Shown here: positions 9,138 to 17,998 of the stretch, in pieces
How positions within the stretch are numbered: the first letter of the stretch is position 1
Layout: every line of letters begins with the position of its first letter
Source of the DNA: Microbacterium sp.
GTDB lineage: Bacteria; Actinomycetota; Actinomycetes; Actinomycetales; Microbacteriaceae
Assembly (NCBI RefSeq): GCF_031180975.1
Contig: NZ_JAPSLI010000010.1
Span: 93,043-157,042, forward strand
Reading direction: 5' to 3'
DNA: 64,000 nucleotides
The notes under the pieces: model-generated
Told to the model about the DNA's origin: nothing
Database searches by the model: none
Seen by the model: only the letters and a program-made list of their open reading frames with translations
Made by a program: the position numbers and the translations under genes

Positions 9138-10715
9138 TTACTCGAAGGTCGTCTCGGCCAGCGTGTAGCCGGAGTTGAACGTGAGGAAGCCGGGGATGTT
9201 GGTGAAGCCGGACAGCGCGTCCGACAGGCCGTACGCCTGGGACCGCCATCCGAGGCCCACGATCGGTGCCGTCTGGAGGACGTACTCGCCCAGCTCGTCG
9301 TAGATCTTCTTCCGCGCGTCGGGGTCGCTCTCCGCGTGCCCCTTCGCGAGGAGGTCGTTCACCTTCGGGTCGTCGTATCCGAACGGCGCGTTCTGCGCAC
9401 CGGCCGGGGTGAGGATCTGGTCGAGGAACGCCGGGTCGTTGGTGACGCCGACCGTGCCGTAGACGGCGATGTCGTAGTCTCCGGCTGCGCCGACCTCGAG
9501 GCGCGTCGGCCAGTCCGGAAGGTTCATCTCCAGCTCGATGCCGATCGCCTTGAGATCGTTCTGCACCGAGATCGCCGTGTCCTGGTGGAACGAGTACTGC
9601 GAAGAGGACAGCATCCGCGCGGTGAACCCGTCCGGGTAGCCCGCCTCGGCGAGCAGTGCCTTCGCCTTGTCGACGTCCTTCTCGTAGTAGTTCGCCTGCT
9701 CCTCGTTGTAGAACGGCGAGCTCTCCGGAATCGGCATGCCCGACAGCGGCTTGCCGACACCGCCGAGCGCCGCATCGACCACCGCCTGACGGTCGACAGC
9801 CCATGCGACCGCCTCGCGCACCTTCGGGTTGGAGAACGGCGAATCGGGGGTGGTGTTGAACAGGAGGTACATGAACGGGCCCTCCGTGGCGTCCAGAACG
9901 AGGTTGCCGGCGCCCTCCACCTGGTCGTAGCTGTTCCAGCCCACGAACGAGGTCATGTCCACGCTGCCGCTGAGCAGCGCATTGTCACGGGCCGCCTGGT
10001 CCGGGATGATCTCGAACTCGATCGTGTCGATGTGCGGCTGGTCCTCCACGTAGAAGTCGTCGAACTCCTCGACGACGAACGCGCTGCCCTTCTCGTAGCT
10101 CACGAACTTGTACGGCCCGGCGCCCACGTAGGTCGGGCCCTCCGACCCGACCTCCTCCGACGGCAGGATGGCACCGGACACATCGGCGAGGTAGCTGAGG
10201 AACGCGGCATCGGGCTGGGCGAGCTTCACCACGACCGTCAGCTCGTCAGGGGTCTCGATGGACTGGATACCCTTGGCCGCCGGGAACAGCTTGGCCACGC
10301 TGTCCGGATTCTTCATGTGCTCGAGCGTCGCCTTGACGTCCTCGCTGGTCAGGTCGCTGCCGTCATGGAAGGTGAGGCCCTCGCGCAGGTGGAACGTGAA
10401 GGTCTGGGCCTCCTCCTCGTCCCAGCTCTCCGCCAGCGCAGGAGCGACTTCGCCCTTCGCGTCGTACTGCACCAGCCCCCGGTGCAGCACCCCGTTGAGG
10501 ATCATCGACGCACTGCCCTGGTTCTGCGGCGTGACGAGATTGGGCACATCGCTGTCCAGGCCGAACCGGAGGGTGGTCGGGCCGTCCCCGCCCTCTCCTC
10601 CTCCGCCGGACGAGCACGCGGCGAGTGCCGCCGCGGTCGCAGCGACGGCGACGACGCCGACCGCTCGACGCGCGGCGCGCCGCAGGGCGCCATTGCCCGT
10701 TGACCTTGTCACCAT
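9138..10715 (-). CDS. Family 5 extracellular solute-binding lipoprotein
   Basis: This 525-residue lipoprotein captures the substrate outside the membrane for the DppBC-type importer. The signal peptide ends in a lipobox AALAAC with Cys34 as the lipidation site, followed by a Ser/Gly/Glu linker. The mature part has the SBP family 5 pattern: LVQYDAKGEVAPALAESWD, TFTFHLREGLTFHDGSDLTSEDVK and VREAVAWAVDRQAVVDAALGG. The ATG at 10715 is preceded by a good GGAG site; the open frame upstream crosses the operator and promoter region. It is the first gene of the operon and is probably repressed by the divergent LacI regulator. Confidence 0.93.
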   Translation of the reverse strand: MVTRSTGNGALRRAARRAVGVVAVAATAAALAACSSGGGGEGGDGPTTLRFGLDSDVPNLVTPQNQGSASMILNGVLHRGLVQYDAKGEVAPALAESWDEEEAQTFTFHLREGLTFHDGSDLTSEDVKATLEHMKNPDSVAKLFPAAKGIQSIETPDELTVVVKLAQPDAAFLSYLADVSGAILPSEEVGSEGPTYVGAGPYKFVSYEKGSAFVVEEFDDFYVEDQPHIDTIEFEIIPDQAARDNALLSGSVDMTSFVGWNSYDQVEGAGNLVLDATEGPFMYLLFNTTPDSPFSNPKVREAVAWAVDRQAVVDAALGGVGKPLSGMPIPESSPFYNEEQANYYEKDVDKAKALLAEAGYPDGFTARMLSSSQYSFHQDTAISVQNDLKAIGIELEMNLPDWPTRLEVGAAGDYDIAVYGTVGVTNDPAFLDQILTPAGAQNAPFGYDDPKVNDLLAKGHAESDPDARKKIYDELGEYVLQTAPIVGLGWRSQAYGLSDALSGFTNIPGFLTFNSGYTLAETTFE

Positions 10716-10857
10716 GGTGGTTCTCCTTCGTTCCCGGCCGTTGACGGCCGATGTCTGGCTGCGCCCCTCGGAAGCGCGATTCTCGGGTTTTTCGTCCGAC
10801 CACCGCATCGCTGCGATAGTGCGATCCGTTGTCAGCCGCACGAACGGAGCCGTTTTT

Positions 10858-10869
10858 GGGAACGTTCCC
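10858..10869. promoter_or_regulatory. LacI-type operator O1 upstream of the importer operon
   Basis: GGGAACGTTCCC is a perfect 12-bp palindrome in the 298-base gap between the divergent LacI and binding-protein genes. It lies just downstream of a TATAGC-like -10 (minus strand, 10875-10880). A near-identical site occurs at 17845-17860 before the second operon of the locus. Confidence 0.75.
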
Positions 10870-10900
10870 GTTCTGCTATATGACACTCTCCCGCACAAAT

Positions 10901-10914
10901 GGGAACGGTGTCAA
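10901..10914 (-). promoter_or_regulatory. LacI-type operator O2 overlapping a TTGACA element
   Basis: The 14-base string GGGAACGGTGTCAA is repeated exactly at 17881-17894. Read on the minus strand it contains TTGACA (10914 to 10909), the best -35 hexamer for the importer operon. A repressor bound here would block the polymerase. Its centre is 43 bases from O1. The -10 is not at ideal spacing from this hexamer, so the exact promoter is unsettled. Confidence 0.65.
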
Positions 10915-11013
10915 TAACCTGTCGCAGAATTGATCCGTTCGCAATGCTCGCGACCGTCACCCTGCGCCCACCTCGGTACGATGCGAGCAACCGCACCGAC
11001 GAAAGCAAGGTCC

Positions 11014-12087
11014 ATGGCTCAGCGAAACGGCTCCGTGACGATCATCGACGTCGCGCGCGAAGCGGGCGTGTCAAAGTCGGCTGCGGCACGCGTGCTGGCG
11101 CGCAGCGGCTCGGCGAGCGCGGAGACGCGAAACCGCGTGCTGGCCGCGGCTGCGAAACTGGGATACCGCCCCAACCAGCTCGCGCGGGCGATGAAGTCCG
11201 GATCGACCCGCACGATCGGCGTCATCCTCCCCGACGTCGCGAGCGCGTTCTTCTCGGCGGTCCTGCGCGGCCTCACCGACTCGGCGCGCGCGGCGGGTTT
11301 CGAAGTGCTGGTCAGCAACACGGACAACGACCCGGACATCGAGGCCAGTTCGATCGACCTGCTCGCCGAGAAGCGCGTCGACGGCATCGTCGTAGCGCCC
11401 GTGTTCCAGGAGCAGCCCTCGGCGATCCTCGAGATCGCCGACGAAGGAGTCCCCTTGGTGCTGCTGGACCGCCGGATGCCGCAACTGGAACACCTCCCGC
11501 TCGTCTGCGTCGACCACGCGGATGCCAGCCGTCAGGCGACGGCTGCCCTCCTGGCCCTGGGACACACCCGGATCGCCCTCATCACCGAGACGGCACGCAC
11601 CCTCGGTGAACTGCAGGAGCTCTCCGCCTCCTCCGACCTCTCGCTCCTGCGCCCCTCGGCGCAGCGCGCCATCGGGTACCTGCGCGCGTTGGCTGCGGCG
11701 GGGATCGGACCGGACGACGCCGTGCTGGTCAGATCGGGTTATTCGGTCGAGTCGGCGAGCTCCGCCGTGACCGCCTTCCTCGAAAGCGGCGTGCGGGTCA
11801 CCGCCGCCCACGCGACGGACGCGGTGCTCACTTCCGGCGCGTACAGGGCGTTCGGCACTCATGGGCTGCGCCTCCCACAGGATCTGTCCTTCGTGGGCTT
11901 CGACGATCAGGACTGGACCACTCTGGTGCGCCCGGCCGTGTCGGTCGTCGACCAGCCGCGCCAGAGACTGGGCGCCGCCGCAGCGACTGCCCTCATCGCG
12001 GCAATACGCGGCAACCGGCCGGACGAGCTCAACGTCCGTCTCGGCGCGTCGCTACTGATGCGCGACTCCGCGGCTCCCGCGGCGTAG
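11014..12087 (+). CDS. LacI-family transcriptional repressor of the hydantoinase/fructosamine regulon
   Basis: A 357-residue regulator. The N-terminal helix-turn-helix reads SVTIIDVAREAGVSKSAAAR (about 7-26), with the hinge GYRPNQLARAMKSG near 50-63. A periplasmic-binding-protein-like sensor follows (GVILPDVASAFFSAVLRGL, DGIVVAPV, FVGFDDQDW). The ATG at 11014 has AAGG a few bases upstream; the longer frame to 10930 would run into promoter sequence. It is divergent from the importer operon and convergent with the hyuB end. The matching operator pairs at 10858-10914 and 17845-17894 make it the probable controller of both operons. The inducer is probably a glycated compound or its phosphate, which is an inference. 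Confidence 0.9.
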   Translation: MAQRNGSVTIIDVAREAGVSKSAAARVLARSGSASAETRNRVLAAAAKLGYRPNQLARAMKSGSTRTIGVILPDVASAFFSAVLRGLTDSARAAGFEVLVSNTDNDPDIEASSIDLLAEKRVDGIVVAPVFQEQPSAILEIADEGVPLVLLDRRMPQLEHLPLVCVDHADASRQATAALLALGHTRIALITETARTLGELQELSASSDLSLLRPSAQRAIGYLRALAAAGIGPDDAVLVRSGYSVESASSAVTAFLESGVRVTAAHATDAVLTSGAYRAFGTHGLRLPQDLSFVGFDDQDWTTLVRPAVSVVDQPRQRLGAAAATALIAAIRGNRPDELNVRLGASLLMRDSAAPAA

Positions 12088-12128
12088 CGGCGCGGCCGCT
12101 CCCGCGGTCGCACGCTGACGCACGGGCA

Positions 12129-12150
12129 GGCGGACCCGTCCGGATCCGCC
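12129..12150. terminator. Weak bidirectional hairpin between convergent genes
   Basis: GGCGGA at 12129-12134 pairs with TCCGCC at 12145-12150 in the 75-base gap between the converging lacI and hyuB ends. The stem is GC-rich and lacks a T-run. It is a modest terminator candidate only. Confidence 0.3.
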
Positions 12151-12162
12151 CACTCGTGATCG

Positions 12163-13809
12163 TCAGTCGCGATATCGCCGCGCGGTCTCGTCGCTGACCC
12201 GTCCGTCCTCGACATCCGCGTCGATCCGCTCCTGTGCGCGCCGGCCCGGGTCGCCGTAGCCGCCCGCTCCGGCGGTCTCGATGGCCGCCCACTGCCCCGG
12301 CTGCAGCACGGTGTACCCGTGGTCGATCGGGCGCGCGTCGTCGCTGAGCCGGCATCCCGCCGACGCCCCGGGGCCGCCGCCGAAGACGCCCCACGGCTGC
12401 GACTTCTGCCGGCTTGTGTCGAGCCAGAAGTGCACGTCCGGCGCTTCTACGCGGATCCGGCGCCGGATGCCCATGCCGCCGCGGTACTCGCCGATGCCGC
12501 CGGAGTCCTCGATGAACTCGTACGCCTCGACCATGAGCGGGTACTCGGTCTCCAGGCTCTCCACGGGCAGGTTCGACGTGTTCGTCATGTGCACCTGCAC
12601 CCCGTCCAGGCCGTCCTTGTTGTACCGGGCGCCGCTGCCGCCGCCGATGGTCTCCAGGTAGACGAAGTCGCGCCCGCGCTCGGCGTCGTGCCCCGAGAAG
12701 TGCACGCCCGTGTTGGCGCCGTTCGACGCACCGGTGACCCGCTCGGGCACCGCCGGTGCGAGCGCCCCCTGGATGAGGTCGACGATCCGCTGGCACGTCT
12801 CGCTGCGTCCGTTCACGGCCGCCGGTGCCGAGCAGTTGATGATCGAGCCCGCCGGCGCCTCGATCGTCACCGGCCGGTACAGGCCGGCGTTGGGCGCGAT
12901 GTCCGGATCGATCAGCGTCTTGATCGTGTAGTAGACGGCGGCGTACAGCCCGGTCCACACCACGTTGACGCTCGCGCGCACCTGCGGCGGGTTGCCGGAG
13001 AAGTCGAACAGCATCTCGTCGCCGCGCACCACGATGCGCACCCGCAGGGTGAGTTCGTCGTCGAGCTCGGGGCAGTCGAACCGGTCGCTGAACGTGTACT
13101 CGCCGTCCGGGAACTCGGCGATCGCGGCCCTGGTGCGGCGCTCGGTGTAGTCGAGCAGCTCGGCGCCGATCGACTCCACCGTGTCGCGCCCGTAGCGTGC
13201 GCACAGTTCGCTGTACCGGGTGAGCGCGACGCGCAGCGCGGCCTCCTGGGCGCGGAGGTCGGCGATCCGCTCCTCGGGCACCTGGCAGTTCAGGAGGATC
13301 AGCTGAAGAAGCTCCTCCTGACGCACCCCCGCCTTCACCAGGTGCACCGGGGGGATGCGGATGGCCTCCTGGAAGATGTGGGCGTGGCCGCGGTCGCCGA
13401 AGTCGGCGTGATGCGCGAGCGTCGCCGCCCACGCGGTGAGCCGGCCGTCGACGAAGATCGGAGCGGCCAGCACGATGTCCGGCAGGTGCGAGCCGCCGCC
13501 GGTGTACGGATCGTTGCCGATGAACACGTCGCCGGGCTGGATCTGCTCGGCCGTGAACCGCTTCCGCAGCGCCTCCACGATGCCCATCAGCGAGCCGAGG
13601 TGCAGGGGCGATCCGCCCTCGTCCTGGGCGATCGCCTGACCCTCCGCGTCGAAGAGGCTCGCGGTGCAGTCGCGGCGCTCCTTGATGTTGGGCGAGTAGG
13701 CCGCCTTGACCAGGGTCTCGCTCATTTCCTCCACGATCGTCGAGAACGCCGACCCGACGACCTCGACCAGCACCGGGTCCAGCCCGATGCGCTCCGTTGT
13801 CTGGCTCAT
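12163..13809 (-). CDS. hyuB: Hydantoinase/oxoprolinase subunit B (HyuB family)
   Basis: A 548-residue member of the HyuB family, the partner of HyuA in ATP-dependent N-methylhydantoin or 5-oxoproline ring opening. Typical parts are seen: EVVGSAFSTIVEEMSETLVKAAYSPNIKERRDCTASLFD, GSPLHLGSLMGIVEAL, PGDVFIGNDPYTGGGSHLPDI and ETIGGGSGARYNKDGLDGVQVHMTNTSN. The start at 13809 overlaps the hyuA stop (ATGA). It ends the operon SIS - kinase - hyuA - hyuB. In this neighbourhood the pair probably opens a lactam or similar ring of a glycated amino compound; a simple hydantoin or 5-oxoproline substrate is the conservative alternative. Confidence 0.92.
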   Translation of the reverse strand: MSQTTERIGLDPVLVEVVGSAFSTIVEEMSETLVKAAYSPNIKERRDCTASLFDAEGQAIAQDEGGSPLHLGSLMGIVEALRKRFTAEQIQPGDVFIGNDPYTGGGSHLPDIVLAAPIFVDGRLTAWAATLAHHADFGDRGHAHIFQEAIRIPPVHLVKAGVRQEELLQLILLNCQVPEERIADLRAQEAALRVALTRYSELCARYGRDTVESIGAELLDYTERRTRAAIAEFPDGEYTFSDRFDCPELDDELTLRVRIVVRGDEMLFDFSGNPPQVRASVNVVWTGLYAAVYYTIKTLIDPDIAPNAGLYRPVTIEAPAGSIINCSAPAAVNGRSETCQRIVDLIQGALAPAVPERVTGASNGANTGVHFSGHDAERGRDFVYLETIGGGSGARYNKDGLDGVQVHMTNTSNLPVESLETEYPLMVEAYEFIEDSGGIGEYRGGMGIRRRIRVEAPDVHFWLDTSRQKSQPWGVFGGGPGASAGCRLSDDARPIDHGYTVLQPGQWAAIETAGAGGYGDPGRRAQERIDADVEDGRVSDETARRYRD

Positions 13810-15869
13810 GCCTCGTCTCCGCTCTCGATGATCAGGTTGCGATAGGAATCGACCCGGCACTCATCGCCGGGCAGCAGGATCGTCGTCGTGTCCATCTGCT
13901 CGACGATCGCCGGGCCGGAGATGACGTCACCCGGGGTCAGCAGGCCGCGATCGTACACCGGCGTGTCGATGTAGCCGGTGGCCGGGTCGAAGCACGTGCG
14001 GCGGATGGCGACTCGCGCCTTCTCCGGGTCGGATGCCGTCACGGGGCTCTCGTGCACGTCGAATCGCGGCGCCGCACCGCTCGCCTCCAGCCGGAAGGTC
14101 ACCACCTCGACCGCGGCATCCTCGGACCGATAGCCGTACACCCGCTCGTGCGCCTCGTGGAAGAGGTCGATGATGGCGGCCACCCCATCGCGCCGGAACG
14201 AGTGGTCCTCGGGGATCTCGACGGCGAGCTCGAAGTTCTGGCCGCGATAGCGCAGGTCCATCCGGCGGACGATCGCGCGCCCCTCGGTGCCCACACCCTC
14301 CTCGGCGAACCACCGATCGGCCGCCTGGGCTAGTTCGGCGAAGACGTCGTCGACCGCTGCCGCACCGGCCTCGTCGACCGCCGCGATGCGGGTGCGCATG
14401 AAGTCGGTCTTCACGTCGGTCATCAGCAGGCCGAGCGCCGACTGGGCGCCAGGGATCTCGGGAACGACGATCCGGCGCATCCCGAGCTCGCGGGCGAGGC
14501 GCGAAGCGTGCAGCGGGCCGGCCCCACCGAAGGGCACCAAGGCGTAATCGCGGGGGTCGTACCCGCGCTGCACCGAGACCACCCGGATCGCCCTCGCCAT
14601 GTTGGCGGTGACGACGCGGAGGATGCCGAGAGCGGTCTCCTCCACGCTCAGCCCGAGCGGCTCCGCCAGTCGCCGCACCGCCGCCACAGAGGCCTCCCGG
14701 TCGATCTTCATCTGACCGTTGAGCAGGTACTCGGGATTCAGCATCTGCAGCACGACGTTGGCGTCGGTGACCGCGGCGCCGTCGCCGTTGCCATAGCAGG
14801 CGGGGCCGGGGAAGGCGCCGGCGCTCTGCGGGCCGACGCGCAGGTGGTTGCCGCTGTCGATCCACGCCAGCGAGCCGCCGCCGGCTCCGACGGTGTGGAT
14901 GTCGAGCATCGGCGAGCGCACCGGCCGTCCGTCGAGCTCCATGCCCGCGGTGACCTTGGGACGGCCCTCCTGCACCAGGGAGATGTCGGAAGAGGTTCCC
15001 CCCATGTCGAAGGTGATGATGTCGGGGAACCCGGCCGCCGCGCAGATCTGCGCCGCGCCGACGACGCCTGTGCTGGGCCCGGAGAGCACCAGTCGCACCG
15101 GCATCGCCTCGGCGGTGTGGAACGGGATGACGCCGCCATTGCTCTGGGTCACGTGTGGCACGGCGCGCAGGCCGCGCTCGGCGAGCACGGCGCGCAGCCG
15201 GGACAGGTAGTTGGCCACGACCGGGCCGACATAGGAGTTCGTGACCACCGTAGAGAGCCGCTCGTACTCGCGGAACTCGGGCAGCACGTCGCTGGAGAGC
15301 GAGACGTACACGCCGGGGTACTCCTCGGCGATGATCTCGGCGATGCGCCGTTCGTGGGTCGGGTCGAGGTAGCTGTACAGCAGGCAGACCGCGATCGCCT
15401 CCACCTCGGCGTCGCGCAGCTCGCGCACCGCGCGGCGGACGTCGTCCTCGTCGAGCGGCACCTCCACCGCTCCGGTGTGGCGCATCCGCTCGGTCACCTC
15501 TTTGCGCAGGCGCCGCGGGACGTGGGGCTCGGGCTTGTCCGCCTGGGGGTCGTACATCGAGGGCCGGCGTCCGCGACCGAGCTCCAGGAGATCGCGGAAG
15601 CCACGCGTGGTGATCAGACCGGTGGTGGCGCCGCGGCCCGTGAGCAGGGCGTTCGTGCCGACCGTCGTCCCGTGCGCGAAGTAGGCCACCTCGTCGATCT
15701 CGCGCCCGCCCATCTGGTCGAGGATCTCGGTGACCCCCTGGACGATCGCCCGGCCGGGGTCGTCCGGTGTGCTCGACACCTTGCGCACGTGGATGCGCGC
15801 GGTCTCTTCGTCGAATGCGCACACGTCCGTGAACGTGCCGCCCGTATCCACGCCGATTCGCAGGCTCAT
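13806..15869 (-). CDS. hyuA: Hydantoinase/oxoprolinase subunit A (HyuA family)
   Basis: A 687-residue ATP-binding partner of HyuB. It begins MSLRIGVDTGGTFTDVCAFD, the actin-like phosphate loop of the family. The sequence then shows YFAHGTTVGTNALLTGRGA, the central FDMGGTSSDISLVQEG and HTVGAGGGSLAWID, and VPFGGAGPLHA near residue 455. The length is normal for HyuA. It sits 62 bases after the PfkB kinase and overlaps hyuB. It hydrolyses ATP to activate a cyclic amide carbonyl for ring opening. No carbamoylase or hydantoin racemase lies nearby, which argues against a plain hydantoin pathway. Confidence 0.93.
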   Translation of the reverse strand: MSLRIGVDTGGTFTDVCAFDEETARIHVRKVSSTPDDPGRAIVQGVTEILDQMGGREIDEVAYFAHGTTVGTNALLTGRGATTGLITTRGFRDLLELGRGRRPSMYDPQADKPEPHVPRRLRKEVTERMRHTGAVEVPLDEDDVRRAVRELRDAEVEAIAVCLLYSYLDPTHERRIAEIIAEEYPGVYVSLSSDVLPEFREYERLSTVVTNSYVGPVVANYLSRLRAVLAERGLRAVPHVTQSNGGVIPFHTAEAMPVRLVLSGPSTGVVGAAQICAAAGFPDIITFDMGGTSSDISLVQEGRPKVTAGMELDGRPVRSPMLDIHTVGAGGGSLAWIDSGNHLRVGPQSAGAFPGPACYGNGDGAAVTDANVVLQMLNPEYLLNGQMKIDREASVAAVRRLAEPLGLSVEETALGILRVVTANMARAIRVVSVQRGYDPRDYALVPFGGAGPLHASRLARELGMRRIVVPEIPGAQSALGLLMTDVKTDFMRTRIAAVDEAGAAAVDDVFAELAQAADRWFAEEGVGTEGRAIVRRMDLRYRGQNFELAVEIPEDHSFRRDGVAAIIDLFHEAHERVYGYRSEDAAVEVVTFRLEASGAAPRFDVHESPVTASDPEKARVAIRRTCFDPATGYIDTPVYDRGLLTPGDVISGPAIVEQMDTTTILLPGDECRVDSYRNLIIESGDEA

Positions 15870-15931
15870 GGCGTTCCCGCTCTCCTTCTGGTTCTCTTCG
15901 CTGAGTGGTTCTTCGTGATCGGCCGCCGCCG

Positions 15932-16768
15932 TCAGGCGGGAGTCGTCCTGGGCTGCGCCACGGATGCCGGATCGAACGGCATCCCGCGGCCGAAGGCGCC
16001 GTGCACCTGACAGACCTGGGCGGCGTGGGCGCTCGCCGCGGCGAGCGTCGCCGGCAGCGCGCGCCCTGTGCCCAGGCCGACCAGCAGTCCGGCGATGAAG
16101 GCGTCGCCCGCGCCGAGCGTGTCGACCGGGCTGACCAGGTCGGCCGGCTGATGGTGCACGAGGTCCCCCGCCCCGACGTACGCGCCGGCCTCGCCGCGCG
16201 TGACCAGCACGTGCTCCGCCCCGGCACGCCGTCCCGCGCGCACCAGCTCCTCGGCCTCGGGCTCGGTGAGGTGTCCTCCCGAGAAGCAGGCCAGATGCAG
16301 GTGCCGCAGGTACGGCTCGACCCGGTCGAACTCGAACCGGCTGCCGAAATCGAACGAGACCTTCGTCCGCTCCGCGATCTCGGGCACTCGCGGCAGCAGG
16401 GTCCCGGCGTACCCGGAGTGCACCACGTCGTAGCGGCGCATCAGCTCGAGCTGGTCGTCGTCGAGCTCGAACAGCGCCGTGGTGCGGTCGGAGCGCAGGA
16501 AGACCCGGTCGTTGTCCCGCAGCTCCACGTCCGCCGTCGCGTTGGGCCCGTCGCCCACCCGCACATGCGAGACGTCCACGTGCTCGGCGGCCAGCGACGA
16601 CAGCAGGTGCCGACCGACGTCATCGTTGCCGACCACGCCGAGATAGCCGGCGTGCACACCCATGCGTGCCGCGAACACGGCGACGTTGACGGCGTTCCCG
16701 CCGGGGAACTGCGTCGACAGGTGCAGATATCGATCGGAGACGTTGTCGCCTGCGCCGAGGAGCTTCAT
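15932..16768 (-). CDS. PfkB-family sugar kinase, FrlD/FraD-like
   Basis: A 278-residue ribokinase-fold enzyme likely to phosphorylate C6 of a fructosyl-amine. It starts MKLLGAGDNVSDRYLHLSTQ, with PGGNAVNVAVFAARMG (22-37) shaping the sugar site, the PfkB signature PVDTLGAGDAF with the catalytic Asp near residue 220, and FDFGSRFEF in mid-protein. The short length and the GDN...GGNAVNVA start match fructoselysine 6-kinase (FrlD) rather than ribokinase. It is 25 bases downstream of the SIS gene, the usual partner in frl and fra loci. About 30% of residues are shared by eye with the kinase at 35746, so the two are paralogues that have diverged. Confidence 0.85.
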   Translation of the reverse strand: MKLLGAGDNVSDRYLHLSTQFPGGNAVNVAVFAARMGVHAGYLGVVGNDDVGRHLLSSLAAEHVDVSHVRVGDGPNATADVELRDNDRVFLRSDRTTALFELDDDQLELMRRYDVVHSGYAGTLLPRVPEIAERTKVSFDFGSRFEFDRVEPYLRHLHLACFSGGHLTEPEAEELVRAGRRAGAEHVLVTRGEAGAYVGAGDLVHHQPADLVSPVDTLGAGDAFIAGLLVGLGTGRALPATLAAASAHAAQVCQVHGAFGRGMPFDPASVAQPRTTPA

Positions 16769-16793
16769 GGTCCGGTCCTTCTCGCGGTTGATC

Positions 16794-17819
16794 TCAGTAC
16801 GCGACCTTGTACATGTACCGGCGCTGCGACGTGTCGTGACCGCGGCGAGCCGCCACGTGATCGAGCACGCGGCGCTCGGCGCTCATCAGCGCGATGACGC
16901 TGAGGTCGGGGCGAGCCTCGGCCGGGATGCCGGGGAGCGAGAACGCGGTCGTGTCGACGGCGGCGGAGTTCGGCGTGTACCGCTCGGCGAAGCTGATCAC
17001 GCGCTCTCCGAGCGGCCGGCTGGCATCCTCAGCGACCAGGGTGATCACCGTGGCACCGTCCACCACCATCTCCAGCGGCCCGTGGAAAAAGTCGCCGGCG
17101 TTGATGGCGGCGGAGTTCATCCAGCTCATCTCCTGGAAATAGCACCACGCCATCATCTTGGCCATGCCGTAGGCGGGCCCGCCGCCGACGATGTAGCTCA
17201 GGGGGGCGTCAGCGAGCAGATCGGCGATGCGCTCGCCGGCATCCGCCACCTCATCCTTGACAGCCCGCAGGGCACCCGGGAGCGCGGGGATGCCGGCGCG
17301 GAGCTGGGCCGCCTTCTCCGGGGCCCCGTAGTGCTCGAGCAGCGCAGCGGCGAGCTGGGCGTTGTGCACGAGCTTCGGCTCGGTGATCGTGATGGTCTCC
17401 GGATAGTCGAGGTGGACGTCACCCGTGCGGCTCAGCCCGTTCTCGCCCTGGCGGGAGATCGAGGCCACGAGGGCGCCCTTGGCCTTGGCGAACTCCGCGG
17501 CCGCTGCGGTCTCGGGGGTGTTGCCGGAGTGGGATGCGGCGATGACCAGTGCGCGCTCGTCGAGACCAACCGGGTTGCGCGAGGTGAGCTCGGCGCTCGT
17601 GATCCGCTGGGTGGCGATCCCGGACGCGTAGCGGTCGAGGAGGTCGAAGGCGGGGAACGTGCCGAAGTGCGAGCCGCCGCAACCGACGAGGTAGACGCGC
17701 TCGACGCCGCGCTCGACCGCGCGCTCGACGATCGCACGCGCCTTGTCGTCCTGGTCGACCGCGTGCTGCACACAGGCCTCGAAGTCGTCGGGGACGGGAA
17801 CCAGATCACTCATCGTCAT
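16794..17819 (-). CDS. SIS-domain sugar-phosphate deglycase, FrlB/FraB-like
   Basis: A 341-residue protein with two sugar isomerase (SIS) domains. The first has VYLVGCGGSHFGTFP (near 43-57) and IAASHSGNTPETAAAAEFAK; the second has YIVGGGPAYGMAKMMAWCYFQEMSWMNSAAINAGDFFHGPLEM. The FHGPLE motif carries the Glu/His pair seen in fructoselysine 6-phosphate deglycase (FrlB) and FraB. It should split a 6-phospho-fructosyl amino compound into glucose 6-phosphate and the free amine. The start at 17819 has AAGG five bases upstream; 17813 is an in-frame alternative. It is the first gene of the operon, behind the operator pair at 17845-17894. Confidence 0.85.
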   Translation of the reverse strand: MTMSDLVPVPDDFEACVQHAVDQDDKARAIVERAVERGVERVYLVGCGGSHFGTFPAFDLLDRYASGIATQRITSAELTSRNPVGLDERALVIAASHSGNTPETAAAAEFAKAKGALVASISRQGENGLSRTGDVHLDYPETITITEPKLVHNAQLAAALLEHYGAPEKAAQLRAGIPALPGALRAVKDEVADAGERIADLLADAPLSYIVGGGPAYGMAKMMAWCYFQEMSWMNSAAINAGDFFHGPLEMVVDGATVITLVAEDASRPLGERVISFAERYTPNSAAVDTTAFSLPGIPAEARPDLSVIALMSAERRVLDHVAARRGHDTSQRRYMYKVAY

Positions 17820-17844
17820 TCATGCCTTCGCTCGGAGTTCGTGT

Positions 17845-17860
17845 TTGGGAACGATCCCAA
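17845..17860. promoter_or_regulatory. LacI-type operator O1 before the deglycase-hydantoinase operon
   Basis: TTGGGAACGATCCCAA has 6-bp inverted arms around a CG centre and shares TTTGGGAACG with the importer-operon operator. It starts 26 bases upstream of the SIS start codon, so a bound repressor would sit over the transcription start. Confidence 0.75.
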
Positions 17861-17880
17861 TAGGTACCCTGGCGCAGTTT

Positions 17881-17894
17881 GGGAACGGTGTCAA
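17881..17894 (-). promoter_or_regulatory. LacI-type operator O2 with TTGACA
   Basis: GGGAACGGTGTCAA is identical to 10901-10914, and on the minus strand gives TTGACA followed by CCGTTCCCA. The centre-to-centre distance to the partner site is 34 bases, against 43 at the importer operon. That difference is close to one helical turn. Confidence 0.65.
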
Positions 17895-17998
17895 GAGTTC
17901 GTTCGCAATCGACCCATGAGCGCCGGCCACCTTCGCCGATCCCGATCGCCGACCCTGCCCGGTACCGTGGACCTCATGCGCGCACGGAGGCCACCACG

